A stretch of 64,000 bases of DNA, from NCBI GenBank assembly GCA_949358305.1, contig OX442323.1:1674001-1738000 (forward strand), in the 5' to 3' direction. The position numbers and the translations under genes are program-made. The DNA is from Strigamia acuminata (taxonomy: Eukaryota > Arthropoda > Chilopoda > Geophilomorpha > Linotaeniidae). Of this stretch, positions 35,452 through 47,268 are shown piece by piece. The first letter of the stretch is position 1, and every line of letters starts with the position of its first letter. Below the pieces are notes generated by a model. The model worked only from the letters and a program-made list of their open reading frames with translations, searched no databases and was not told where the DNA came from.

Positions 35452-38400
35452 TCACATAGTGACCACTGTCGGCACGACCAGAATGCCGGTCGATCGAAGA
35501 ACATCAATTCCTTTATGCAGCGTGCACACCTTCGAGTAACCGAGTCGCACAATTTGATCGGCAAACTAAAAGACGCGGAAAAAAAACCTATTTTACATCT
35601 TTGTACAAAAATCTAAATATCTACAATATCGACTCGATTTACGTTCACTGCATTATTTCCTCGATTTCCCACAATTATGATGATGCGACCCTGGTGAGCA
35701 TTTAGAATGGAAACCTCGGCGCACGAATTTAGCTTTCCGTCCGGAGAAAAAGCTGCATGAAATGGAATGTTGATGCTGTCCGGCACCGCGCCTCGACTAA
35801 ACCTGTACGAGGGAAAGGGAAAGAAAATTCAATCTTCCTTTTTTTTGGTAAAAAATGAATAAAAATGTAAAAAATTTACTCTTCCGGGGCCCGGACATCC
35901 ACGATGAGTAATTTTGATTTGACCAGTTTGAATTTCTTGGAGGAATTCCTCACTTCCAACAATTCGAGTAAATCCGCACCTGAAATTCGCGGACTGACTT
36001 CCGATTTGAGCGCGTCGAGAGGGATCGGATCCTTCTCCAATTCCGACTGCAACCGCTCACTCGCCGGAAGGCTCGGAGACCTGATTTTCTTCCGCACCGC
36101 CGGTTTTTCGTACTGTCGATAGGTGGCGCTTCTCGGCGTGCTGCAGAAAATCTTGATGGAATCGAGTAAACAACGTTCGATGTTTATTTCTATAAAAAAA
36201 ATTAAAAACTTATCAATTTACGCGTTTTTGTGTTTGAATTTCGCATTGATCGGCACCTGGCATGTCGGAAAAGAGCAATATACATTCGTTAAAACCAAAC
36301 GACAAAAGGCTGTCGCGTAATTGTTGTAATATGACGACACCGATGAAGAGAGGGAAGGACGCGTCTCCCAGCAGAAGCGTGTCCCACAGATGAAATATCT
36401 TGTGCAACGGCAGCATGTCTGTAAAAATAACAAAAACTATTATTATTATTTTTTATAAATTTAAATTGAATTGAATTATTTGGAACAATATTTACGCGTA
36501 TACATCGTAAGGAACCATGGAATTGAGTATAACTTTGGAAAGAAAAAGGGAATTTTAGTGTCAAACTTGACTTTTTTCTTCTTTCCAACTCACTTCCGGT
36601 ATAAACCCAATACTATTTAAGTGATTCGCTAATTCCGGATCGTGAAAGGCAATCAGGTGAGAAAATACAGCCAAATATTCTATTTTAGAAAAGAAAAATG
36701 AAAATTTAAACCTGATAAATTGTGAAATTTTGTCATCAAAATTCGAAATGACCTTGAATGACGGGCGAATTGTCTTTCAAGAAGAATTTGTGCAAATACT
36801 TAGTGATGAAAGCGGACATGCAAGCGTAAGCCAGGGCTTCGTCGTTGAAATTCAAGGATAAAAAGGGTGCGCACAACGAATCCAATCCTTGCCAGTACAC
36901 GTATTGTGGGTGACTAACGATCCACGCTTTTAAAATTCGTTTAAACTTGATGTGACCGTCGGGAGAGGATAAAAGTTCGTCGTATTGATGGCAACGAGGA
37001 ATGTCCACTTCGATTTGACGATCGGTCGCAGTCGGGGTCTCCTTATCAATACCGTCGTATCGACCTTGGACATCACCCTGAAATTAATTGAATAACAATT
37101 AGAATTATTAAACAATTTTGATAAAAATCGATTAAATGTGGGTATATCTCGGGGATGTACCTCGATTTCTAATAACGCGGCCCAAATATGGGCGCGAAAA
37201 AGCGGTAAAACGTCAATTTTAGCCTCTTTTACAATGTGCGGTCGTTTGTACGGATATCCGTGAAGGAGACGTTCGAATAAAATAATTCGATGAAACTACA
37301 AAAACAATAGAAATTTATTTATTTATTTATTTATTTTTATTTTTATTTTTTTTAAATTTTACTTGATACTCGATGTCCTTTTCTCGAATAACTAATGGCA
37401 AATCGGCCATTCCCGTGATATCGTTCTCATTTTCTTGATCAAGTTGCATCAATTTTGCACTAGGAAGAAAAGAAACTTATACATTAAAATTAATATTTAA
37501 TGTGATAAAAATCGTAGATTCGTCATTAATATTATTACCTTTCCTCGATCACGAGTGGGTAGTAAGCTTCCGGTTTAATTTTACTCAATCTCTAACCAAT
37601 ATAATAGTAATTACAAATAATAAATTTCTTAATCAAATTCAATTGTTACTTGTCTCAGTTGATCTAATGGCAGGATCACGACCGTTTCATCTAATAAAAA
37701 CGCCCGGTCCTTTTTCTGACCAAAGAATTCCCCTTCTTCAGTTACGATTCTGAATTTAATTAATTAATCAGCAAAACAATTATATTTTTATGTTTAAAAT
37801 TCTTGTTCTTTACAGGGGTAGGGAACAAATTGATGGCATCATTTTAACTATTCCTTCCTTTTTTAACTCGGATTCTAAATCACCGCCCGCCAGCCGCCAT
37901 AAATAGTAAATTTCGTCGATTGATCGTTGCTCGAGATGATCATTTTCCGCTAAAAATAATTAGTTAATCACAAATAAATAATAAATAATAATAAATAAAT
38001 ATAAATGTTTAAATAATATACTCAATTGTTCCATCTCAATCGGATAAGTCAAATTTTTAAATTGAAAATCGATCGAAATAAACGAGCGATGCATTTTCCC
38101 CCGTTCAAATAAAGCGCTTTTGTGTAAGGACGAAAATATCTCCAATTTTAGACATTTTTCTGGAGTTAATCTGCGAATTAAAACAACAATTAAATGAAGT
38201 AAAACTAAAGTAGCATGAAAGATTGTCTTCACCTCTTTGTAGGCGACACCTGGAGACATATTTCAATAAGTGATCTCAAATTTTCGTCGAGTAAATGCAA
38301 CTTCTCGTAAACATTGAACTTTTTCGCAATTTTTTCAAAAATTCCTTCGACTTCATCTAAAAATTTAATTTAAAATCATTAATTTCAACTTTTTAAATTA

Positions 38401-39280
38401 ACTCACCATCTGATATTAATTCTAATAAGAAAATAAACAATTCTTCTAACGATACTTCATTCCTTATATCAATCCCGAGTGCTATTTCTGCTAGAATAAT
38501 TCCTAACGACCAAACGTCAACACGAAAACCCAACGAATTCACGCTAGGTGGCGACAAATGGTCGTGCGCCAGAATCGGTCCACAACTTAGAACTTCAGGA
38601 GCCAAATAAGTGGGACATCTAAAAAAATAAATAAATTATTAAGATTTTTAAAAATTGTATTTTTTGTTATCAATTAATTAACGTAGTGTAAAAATACCCA
38701 ATAGGAAATGATACCGAGGTTCCGTTATCGGTCATGTGATACAGTCCGAATTTGGCAAGTTTAACATGGCCCTCGTTATCTAAAAGGATGTTTTCTGGTG
38801 TTAGATTGCGATGCACGATTCCGTACTCGTTCAAATACGACAAACCGCGCAGAACTTCGTACGCAATTTGGATTAATTTGTCCGAACTAGTTACAACAAC
38901 AAAGTACATTGATACAAATTTTGAATTTCAATTCCACTGTACTACCTTAACAAATGCTTGTTTTCGGAACAGGCCTTTAAATTCTGTTTGTAGTGTTCTG
39001 CCACCACGATAAGTCGTTCTGTGGATGAATTCAAATCGATTAGTAATTGAACTTGTAGGGGAAATTTCAAGCGAGAGATTATTTTACCGTGTTTACCACG
39101 TACAATACTAATGTATTTACAGAGGTGTGGGTGTTGAATTGTTTTTAAAATTTGAAAGCGGCCCACTATTTTGATGCTGTTAGGCGTGAGCGGCAAACCG
39201 TTGCTCCCGCACACTTCGCCCGGGTGACTCGACGCAAAAAACACCACCGCTCCCAATTGAGCTTTTCCTAATTTTCGCAT
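35452..39280 (-). CDS. TBCK: TBC domain-containing protein kinase-like (TBCK), 18 exons
   Basis: Spliced product of 884 aa (human TBCK about 893). Exons: 39088-39280, 38946-39018, 38698-38886, 38407-38618, 38233-38356, 38022-38170, 37814-37949, 37650-37749, 37539-37591, 37363-37459, 37161-37295, 36753-37077, 36594-36679, 36496-36532, 36257-36418, 35880-36189, 35643-35802, 35452-35565. All introns are GT-AG and the total is 2655 bases. Order: kinase-like domain (about 1-270), TBC Rab-GAP domain (about 443-650, with [13 protein letters not shown] and [12 protein letters not shown]) and C-terminal rhodanese-like domain. The kinase part has HRN for HRD and AKFG for DFG, so it is a pseudokinase as in other TBCKs. 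The TBC Arg and Gln fingers are kept. Family knowledge: TBCK works with the FERRY complex and mTOR/endolysosomal traffic. Confidence 0.96.
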
Positions 39281-39671
39281 CGTTTTCCGTTGATTTCACG
39301 AGAATATATCATTTGGGAGGCTACTACAGTTACCCTTATCACTTCGTTTCATTTCTGTCACTCACACGAGGCTGTTTACGAGTGAGCGTGCTGCCATCTG
39401 TCTTCAAATTTGTGTAACAATTGAAAAGCGCCATATTTGAAATTTGAAAGTTGTAATAAAAAGATTTTTAAAAATTCAATTCAAAAAATGTTTGACATAA
39501 ATTGACATATCAGGCATTATATGTATGTGTTTTTCATTTTATATTTTTATTAAATTATTTATTCTTCAATGTTTTTCAAATGCTTGGATAAATTTCTTTT
39601 GTAGGATTGATTTATTGTTGCAACAATGCTCGTACCGTATTGCCATCTTGTGCTATTGTCGTTCATAGTAA
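39281..39671. promoter_or_regulatory. Divergent intergenic region, probable shared promoter
   Basis: This 391-bp gap separates the start codons of TBCK (minus) and the small membrane protein (plus), so both promoters must lie here or overlap it. No TATA box is obvious. A 43-codon plus-strand frame (39626-39757) starts within it and overlaps the membrane-protein start. Confidence 0.5.
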
Positions 39672-40302
39672 ATGCTAACTACACTCGCTGTAGCTGTGAT
39701 AGGAGTATCAGTATTCATTCTAATCGTTATCATAATCATTTTGTGCATCACTTTTAGTGTGTGGCTACGGTCTAGGTGTGCAGTTCGAAGTAAGTTTCGT
39801 ATAAAAAAGCGGCGGTAAATAAATGGCACGAAATCACATTGACTACTTTGAGTTAGGTCGGCATCACCATAGAAGATGTCATGTTTGTGACAGACATTTA
39901 CATCAAGGCGGTAATAGGCGTTATAAATCTTTTTATTAATCTTTTTACTTTTCACTGGACCTTTGCGAATAAAAAATTGTGCAGAACGGAGAGTTTGTCG
40001 CTTTTGTTCGGGTTTTCTTACTACCAAGAATGATGACATAACAAACCGTGAGTTTAACCGTGAATCAGGTGAATAATAAAAAAATTATATATTTTCTTTT
40101 TTGAATAACGGAAATATTTTGTTTCATTGCTTGTATTTTAGGTCCATCGTTGCCTCCAACGCATAAAGTTCTGTGGGCCAAGTGAAAACATACACATGTG
40201 TGTTTAATTTTTATATTAATTAATTTATATTTTATTTATCGTTGTAGCATTTCAAGATCTATAGAAAAGTATGCGGAGTTCTCGGAAGATGAATCGAAAT
40301 AA
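39672..40302 (+). CDS. Small single-pass membrane protein with CxxC motifs, unrecognised
   Basis: Five exons (39672-39789, 39857-39910, 39985-40068, 40142-40181, 40248-40302) join in consistent phase to 351 bases, 116 aa. All introns are GT-AG and 66-74 bp. The N-terminus is a long hydrophobic segment (LAVAVIGVSVFILIVIIIIL), followed by a basic stretch, so it is probably a signal anchor with the rest cytosolic. Residues about 48-66 hold CHVC and CRFC separated by a His/Arg-rich loop, a possible zinc site. The polar C-terminus includes PSLPPTHKVLW and an acidic tail. In-frame TAA precedes the ATG. AATAAA is at 40357-40362. I know no family for it. Confidence 0.72.
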
Positions 40303-40770
40303 CTCTGAATAAACTCAGAACATCTCTATTTTTAGTGATTGTGCGAATGAATTAGAAATAAATAATTAATACGGAGTAAATGAATAATTAAAATACATTT
40401 TATTCAAAATGCATACGTACTTTTGTGTCATAATTCTGAAGTTAAGGTTTGCTTTGCAAGCACATCTGTCTGAGCATTTGGGATGCATGAATAATCCCGA
40501 CATTCCGGGATATGGAAATGTAGGCCATCACAACTGCTTTATTTGTTGACAATAAAAAAAAAATCCTTTTTCATTTCACATTTGCACATTCTAACCAAAG
40601 AGTTGAATTCGCTCGAACAAAAAAATTCGGATACGTGTCCCCCTTAAACTCTTTTCAGCCTTTTCCTGCGTCAACTATTATACTAAACTAGACAAAACTG
40701 AAATCGGACTTAAAATGCACTGGTTACAGTCGAAATCCAAGACTTACGATACAACTACAGCTGCAACAAC
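40303..40770. other. Intergenic gap
   Basis: 3' UTR of the small membrane protein (AATAAA at 40357) and the upstream region of the SVWC gene. Nothing else recognised. Confidence 0.5.
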
Positions 40771-41312
40771 ATGGCTACACGCACTTTCCAAGCTTATCTC
40801 GCAATTGTCACCACATTTCAAACATTATTTGTACTACTGCCGGTATCTGAAAGCGCGAGACACCCATTTCCAGCCAACGTCTTAAGAGGTACAGTACTGT
40901 ACAGCCAGTCAAACCTAAAAAGAATTAATTAATAATTTTACAGAACATCCAAACAAGTGTTTTTCCCTGGCATTGGGCAAGGTTTTCAATGTTGATGACA
41001 GCTGGGAGCTACCGGGTTGCGGTCGAGGCAGTTGCAGTCGAAGTCGGAATGGATTAGATGAGATAATTCAAACGTAAATTACAATTTGTGAAAGGAGTTT
41101 TGTTTTTTATTTCTGTTTTTTTTTTTAAATTTATTTATCATCTCAGTTGTCCGGAAACGTACATCGACGCCGATTGCTACCTCACTCCGATGGACGTGAA
41201 AATGGCCTATCCGATGTGTTGTCCGAAGAAAATGTGTCCGGGTGATAAAGGTTACATGGGACACGTGTGTAACAACCAGCAAAAACGTCCTCCGCCGAAT
41301 TCACACGTTTAG
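40771..41312 (+). CDS. Secreted single von Willebrand factor C-domain (SVWC) protein
   Basis: Three exons (40771-40888, 40944-41073, 41147-41312) total 414 bases, 137 aa. A signal peptide (hydrophobic core around FQTLFVLLPVSESA) is followed by the SVWC arrangement: a first Cys, then W..PGCGRGSC, a downstream CP, DC, a CCPKKMC cluster and a final Cys, eight in all. The single half-VWC domain without the C-terminal VWC part defines the SVWC family of arthropods, which includes Vago-type proteins induced by infection or nutrition. That role is family knowledge and not shown here. AATAAA at 41360-41365. It is convergent with REP, 277 bp away. Confidence 0.9.
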
Positions 41313-41589
41313 ATTCAACTTGTTACCACTGCAAATGTACATTAATTTAAAATAATATTAATAAATAATCAAAAAAATCAATAAAAATTCATATTTCTTA
41401 TTTATTTTGCTCGTAAAGCGTACGATTATTTCATTATTTGGAAAGTTGAAATCGTGAAACAAAGCAAAAATCACGTTAAAAATAAAATCAGATATCACGA
41501 AAAGCTTAGTTGAAGTTTGAAATTGAAAATAGTTGAAACCAAAATAAGAATTTGATTTTTTTTACTGACAAGATATGAATATGAATAAT

Positions 41590-41823
41590 TCAAAGGTTAT
41601 CTTCGATTTCTCTGGGTTCTTCTTTAAATTCCACAGTTTGTTCGGCTTTTTCTGTGGTTTTATCGGGTGTTTCATCCTTTTCCGTTGGTAATTCTTGGGT
41701 TTCTTCAACGGGTAAATCGAGCGACGAATTATTCTCATCGGAATCTAGAATTATTTCATCCGGATCCGGTGCTCGCGGTAGGAATTCTTCGCCCGAAAAC
41801 ATTTCGAGGAATAAACATTTGGC

Positions 41824-41861
<38 letters not shown>

Positions 41862-44475
41862 CTTTAATTTTAAATTTTAAATTTTTAAATTGTTAACGTT
41901 TTTATTTACTTCGGACACGGTAGACTCAAAATCGAAATCGTGTCCGGGGCCGGAAGTTAAGGTAATTCCGGCTGGGCACTCGTTTTTCATGGAATCGGGA
42001 ATGATTTCACACCGATTGAAATAGAGAGACCATAAAATTTTTGGTTTTTTCGTATCGGTTTCACAGTCACCTAAATTTTCGTTAATTTACCATCAACCGA
42101 ATTTAAGAAAATAATTATTTCTTTTACCATAATGCCCGGATTCAAATAAAATTTCCAGAGCAAATTTGAAATCATCTTCAGCGGCTATGGTTTGATTGCA
42201 AGTCATGTGAACAACACCTGAAAAGTCGTTATAAAATGGTTAAAAAATTGCATTTTTTGGTTGATTAATTTAATTACATAGTCCTAAAGGACAGGCCATT
42301 GACGATGGACACAACTCGAGAATATTAATTGCGCATTTTATAGCTCCACCTGCCGGCAAACGAAGCAATGTTACCTATAATATAATTAAAAATTGATTTT
42401 TCATTACAAAATATAAATTTAAATTTTTAAATCATGTTACTTGTTCTTTATCCGCCTTTAAAATAGATTTATCCGTTATAAAAATAGCTCGAGATATTTT
42501 CCTGGAATTAAAAAACAAAAAATGATACTTTTTATTTAATTTATGAATTTTGATTTCTACCTTTCTTTAATTTTTGTCTCCGGTATTTGACTCAAAAAGT
42601 AACCGCTCTCCATGATGACCCGTCTAGAAATGATAAATAAATTGAAATCTACGGTAAAAAAGATATTTTGAAAAACGTACTTGCAATTAATCCGTTTGTT
42701 TTGCGATATTACACCCGCAACTGCCCCCGAATCGTTTAATATTAAAGCTTCGGCCGAACGTTTCAAACAATACACACCGCCAAACACGGCACATAACCTG
42801 CAAATAGGGAAGTTAATACTTTCAACTTTTTTCGTTTTGTTTTTAGAATGTACCTGCAAAAACATTGCGGTAATTCACCACTACCATACAATGGCCACAA
42901 AAAAGGTGTGTTGCCATAGCGCCCTAACGACTTCAGAAACCTCTGAACGGCGACTAAACCCTTGGAATTAAAAATAAATAAAAATTAAAATTAAAAAAAT
43001 GATTTCAAAACTGCTCAATACTTCGATCGTTGGTGCATCTTTCGCCACCATGGCTATGGCATGTTGGACGTAATGCTGGACGTTCGGCGTTAGTTTTCTC
43101 GCTTTTAAAAAATCCGCAAAACTTTTATTTTCAAAATCTACACAAAAAATAGAAATAAAATAGAAATAAAAGAAATTGAACGTAAATAAAACGACAATGT
43201 TCGAAACCTCGATATTCGTCGGGATGTTGTTCATATTCCATGCAAAATGTCAACAACTTCATGAGCATGCGCTTCTCCACTATCGTCACGTCTCGGGTGC
43301 TAAAAACGTCGGCTCTCGAACATGGAACCTTTCGAGAGAAAACAAATCACATCGTAAGTATAAAACGAAAACGATGTTCCATTCCGTCGTTTTACCTGTT
43401 CTAGTTTCCCATTGAGGTACGTGAGAACTCTAGTTACGCATTTAAATTCGGCGTAACGAGCGATATTCGACGAGATTAGTAAATTTACGAGCGATCCTTG
43501 CGAAAATAAGACCTGAAAATTAATAGTTATTAAATTTCAAATTGTTTAAATCAATTTACAATCGGCAAAAAACCTTCGGTGCTAAATCTAAATTGAATTT
43601 CCTCGAATTCGACTCCAAATCCTTCCAATGCTTAAATTCGGGTTTAATAATTTCCGGAATTGTTTTTATTTCAACCGTAGTTGTTTCGGTTGATGACGAA
43701 GGTTCTAGAAACGAGTAATAAAATCAATATTCAATTTAATTTAATTTCGTTCACAATATTAACCGCTCTCCCGTTCGGCTTTAATTGCTTCGGATAATTT
43801 TTCATCCGATTCGAGCGATTTTTCGATTTCTTCGATTTTCTTTTCACCCGAATCGAGTGCCGATATCTCCTCTTCCGTTTCCTCCGGTATGCATTCCCTT
43901 AAAATCACAAATAATTAATTCAAATCGATTTTATACATCAAAGAGCATTTTATTCATTATTTTTGTTAAAATAAAATTACTTGATTAATATTTTCTCTTT
44001 GATGTTACTCATGAAATTGAATTCGTCCGATAATGTCAAAACAGTTTCTCCGTCGGAAAGCAAAGATTTGTAATCTTTGTCGTCGTTTTGCGAAATACAT
44101 TGATAATTATCCGAATGAATCCATTTTCTTATTCCGTCTAAATTAAAAGATGCCCAGTCGTTACCGTAGTATTCCTTCCTGCGAATAAAATTAATAATCT
44201 ACTATTTTCGAGACGAAATTGATTGTTTTGTGCAAATGAAACAACCTGTCGAGATGCAAAACGGTTTTTCCATTTCTGGCCGCCGCTGCCGCCAAAATTG
44301 ATTCAGGCATTCCTAGAAAATAAACACGTGTCAATATAGGATTCGAGCATTAAATTGAGAAATTAATTATTTAAATAAGAAATTTATTGTTTTTGATAGC
44401 AATCGTGTGTGTTTTCTCATCCGCACCTGTTCCCAAAACAACAACATCGTAATCAGATGCCAAACTGTCGTCCAT
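41590..44475 (-). CDS. CHM: Rab escort protein (REP / choroideremia homologue), 16 exons
   Basis: Product of 620 aa (human CHM 653). Exons: 44427-44475, 44246-44312, 43981-44178, 43764-43897, 43574-43704, 43396-43512, 43208-43328, 43022-43137, 42854-42960, 42681-42797, 42561-42623, 42441-42501, 42278-42374, 42128-42217, 41910-42070, 41590-41823. The sum is 1863 bases with all phases consistent. Near the N-terminus [19 protein letters not shown] is the GDI/REP nucleotide-fold motif, then YYGNDWASF. Later [10 protein letters not shown] and [14 protein letters not shown] are typical GDI-superfamily segments. The last 70 residues are acidic and Thr/Glu-rich. REP presents newly made Rab GTPases to geranylgeranyl transferase II. 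The last intron contains a 34-base A run (41826-41859), a poly-T acceptor tract on the coding strand. Confidence 0.96.
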
Positions 44476-44843
44476 CTTTATTTTTACTTCCCCTCTCCCA
44501 GCTGTTGGCGGCTTGTTGGCGCAGGAAACAACGCGTAGCGGTGAATTAGAAAACTAAAAACACAATGGCGTAGAAAATTTTGCGAAATGAAATCAAAAAT
44601 CAAATAAAAATTGTATTTTTAATATCGTATTTAATTTCTTTAAAAATTTTAAAATGCCATTTTCTTTAAAAAAAAAAATTCCTGTCTGGAGCGCTGTTGT
44701 TAAGTTAATGGCACCCATTTTGCAACGCACCAGCTGTGTAGACTGTCTAGTATTTATTTTATATTTATTTTATCCATTTGCCACTACGATGCTACGCTGT
44801 TCGGTATAAAATTGGATGGAATTGATTTGACAGATGTAAAACG
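44476..44843 (+). promoter_or_regulatory. Divergent REP/SLC36 promoter region with candidate 5' UTR exon
   Basis: Upstream of the REP start codon, a plus-strand segment ends at the donor AAAACG|GTAAGATT (44843/44844). A second small exon with good sites follows at 44912-44969. These look like 5' untranslated exons of a plus-strand gene, most simply the SLC36 transporter, whose first coding exon has an acceptor at 49443. The exact start site is unknown. Confidence 0.35.
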
Positions 44844-44911
44844 GTAAGATTAGAGAGTGAAATTTATCGCTTTGATTACAATTATCTTTTGTTTCTCGTG
44901 CATTACCTCAG

Positions 44912-44969
44912 GTTGATATAAAAGTTATCAATTTGGACCTGCAGTGAAGTCTGGAGTCATGCTTTTTGG
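44912..44969 (+). other. Candidate 5' UTR exon of the SLC36 transporter
   Basis: 58 bp between acceptor TTACCTCAG and donor GTAAGTTGT. It contains an ATG that, if joined to 49444, gives a short upstream frame of nine codons. A 4.5-kb first intron would be much longer than any other intron in the cluster. Confidence 0.3.
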
Positions 44970-46666
44970 GTAAGTTGTGCGCACACACGTGGAAGGAAAT
45001 TCAATTAAAATTTACAAGGATGACGGAGAAAATATGACATTCCTGTTCATTTGAATTGAATTTTAACACGCTTCAGTGGGACTGGGATGTCATTTTGCAA
45101 AATATTGAAATTATAGTAAATCGAATCTGTGATGAGTGTTGGATGACACTAATTAAATTTGCGATAAGAATTTATTTCCGAGCCATTATCGGTCGACAAA
45201 TAACATTAAACTGTGGAATTGGGCTCACTAATGGCCTAAGTTATGAGAAAATTTTTGAAAAATTCGTCAACTACCGGTATTTGATAAAGATAACACAAAA
45301 TAATAATGACTCTTTAGACTTGTCCCGACAAATTATCAAGCAAAAAAATGTGCAATCGGTGATCGTAATAGATTGGCAAAATGTAACTGTGATGTGATTT
45401 TGATTTTTGAGTTGTTTCCAGCAATAGGAAATGACATTTTGGCCAGGATATGCAATTTAAGTTCAAATTAAATGATGATTTCATTAATTGTGGGAAATAA
45501 CTTTGAAAGAATTAAAATGTTAGCATTTTTTTTGTTGTACTTTGCCGCATTACAGCACGCAATCTGACTATATTACCAAACCGATTGGAATTTTCCAATC
45601 TGACTCATGCAGAAAATTATCACTTGTGAGTGAACGCTGGGCCAATGTTCCGAACTTCAAAAACACGAGCAAACTTTTTATTCTTTCACACACTGCAAAG
45701 AGGAAACATGTTGTTTTATAACAATTTTTCTATATCAATTGTGATTGATTTATTCCTTTTTATTTTTTTTAGAATCTTTTACTGAGCTTGGAATGAAAAT
45801 AAGGTTACAAATTCAGCTGCACAATTTAACAGTATTAAAATAAGGTATATTTTTCCGTATTTTTATTTTTATTTTGGAGATTTATGGGTTCTCACTGTTA
45901 CACCTTCGTAGAAATTGCATTTTCAGTGTTCTTATGTTGGGTTCGTGAACAAATTCGCGTGTGAGGTCATAACTGTGTAGTTGAAAATCAAATGCAACTA
46001 AGGTAATCTAAATATGAAATTGTAAGATGCATTAATTTTTTAATATTTTATTGAAAGTTAACTAAAATTATTTTTTAAAAAGTTGAGTTTTAGTTGATAT
46101 TGTGAATGCGACTTCATTCAATTATAGTAGCCTAATTTTTTCAGGAGTATTGAATGATAAACGATTTGGGGACATAAAAAGAGCTAATTCTATATATCGC
46201 TTTTATTAGATTGTTTGCAATAAAAAAAATTAAAATCCTTTTTTTTAAAAGTGATCAAATTGAACTTTTATCTTTTTTCGGTGATAAAGCGAGATTGAGT
46301 GCCAATTTTCGTTGTTATTCATTTTGATTACTGTGGCTTGTAAATCAGTTGATTGAATATGAATTTGCATTTTATTTTAAAATAATGTTCTTGCTAAATT
46401 CAACTATTTTTACAAACTGATGATAATGAAGATGCAATGAAGGGGTCTGACTTTTGTTCGAGTTTCTGATTATCTATTCGTAACTTTGCACATCTACGTA
46501 TAAGAAACGAATGCAAAGAAGGGACTAACAGGGATGGCTCAGATCTCGTTTTATCGGGCCTCATTTCAAGACCTCGCACTCAAATTTCTTCGAATCTTTT
46601 TTGCAAATAGTTTGGGGCCCCACTAATAACTTTTTTACGCCGTGTGACCAAACTCTCTAAGCATTA

Positions 46667-46875
46667 CAGTAGTGTCGATTATCCGAACTGATCGGGGAAC
46701 ATGAGTGTTCATAAAATCAATTTGTTCGCATAATCGGTCCTTAGGTTTACACATATTGTTTATCGTACATGAGAACAAAACATCGAGTAAAAAATCGATA
46801 AAAAAAAATCTAAGAACGCTGTTCGGTTAATCAGCCGTTCGCACGACTGTCGTTCGGATAATCAACGCTCTACTG
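46667..46875. mobile_element. Tigger/pogo-like MITE
   Basis: Left end CAGTAGTGTCGATTATCCGA and reverse-complemented right end CAGTAGAGCGTTGATTATCC are inverted repeats of the CAGTAG...GATTATCCGAAC type seen in Tc1/mariner-superfamily pogo/Tigger elements. It is preceded by TA, but the right flank reads GA, so the TA duplication has decayed or the boundary is off by little. No coding capacity. Confidence 0.6.
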
Positions 46876-47156
46876 GAAAGTGTTTTATGTTAGTTTGCAC
46901 TATGCAAGCAATCCAAAAAGATAATCTCCATTCTTTATCTAAAATACTTCCATCTGCAACATTTACAGATTTATCACCTACAAGTGTTATGATCTGCACT
47001 TTGTTAAGTTAAGTTAATTGTTAGACACTGTGTGTGTTTGTGCGTCACACTTAAGTAATTCGATTGGCTCCCAGGAGAAAAAGGTTCTGCAGAATTCTGC
47101 ATGCTCTGCATAAAAATTATCTGCATAAAAATTACCAAATTCTGCAGAATACTGCA

Positions 47157-47268
47157 GAAAAATGTTAACTTTTTCTGCAGAATATTTTCGGCAAAAAAAT
47201 GTTAACCTTTTCTGCAGAATTTTTTCGGCAGAAAAATGTTAACTTTTTCTGCAGAATTTTTTCGGCAG
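47157..47268. repeat. 37-bp tandem repeat, 3 copies, with PstI sites
   Basis: Units begin AAAAATGTTAACTTTTTCTG and end TTTTTCGGCAG, with one or two substitutions between copies. Flanking sequence repeats CTGCAGAATTCTGCA motifs, so the array has grown from a smaller CTGCAGAAT unit. Confidence 0.85.

Noticed and set aside
39653-40039. 128-codon minus-strand frame between TBCK and SVWC
   Set aside because: It is antisense to the spliced plus-strand membrane-protein gene, which has consistent introns and a poly(A) signal.
45056-45397. 113-codon open stretch in the presumed first intron of SLC36
   Set aside because: The apparent start is TTG, the first ATG is far inside, there is no known motif and no splice context.
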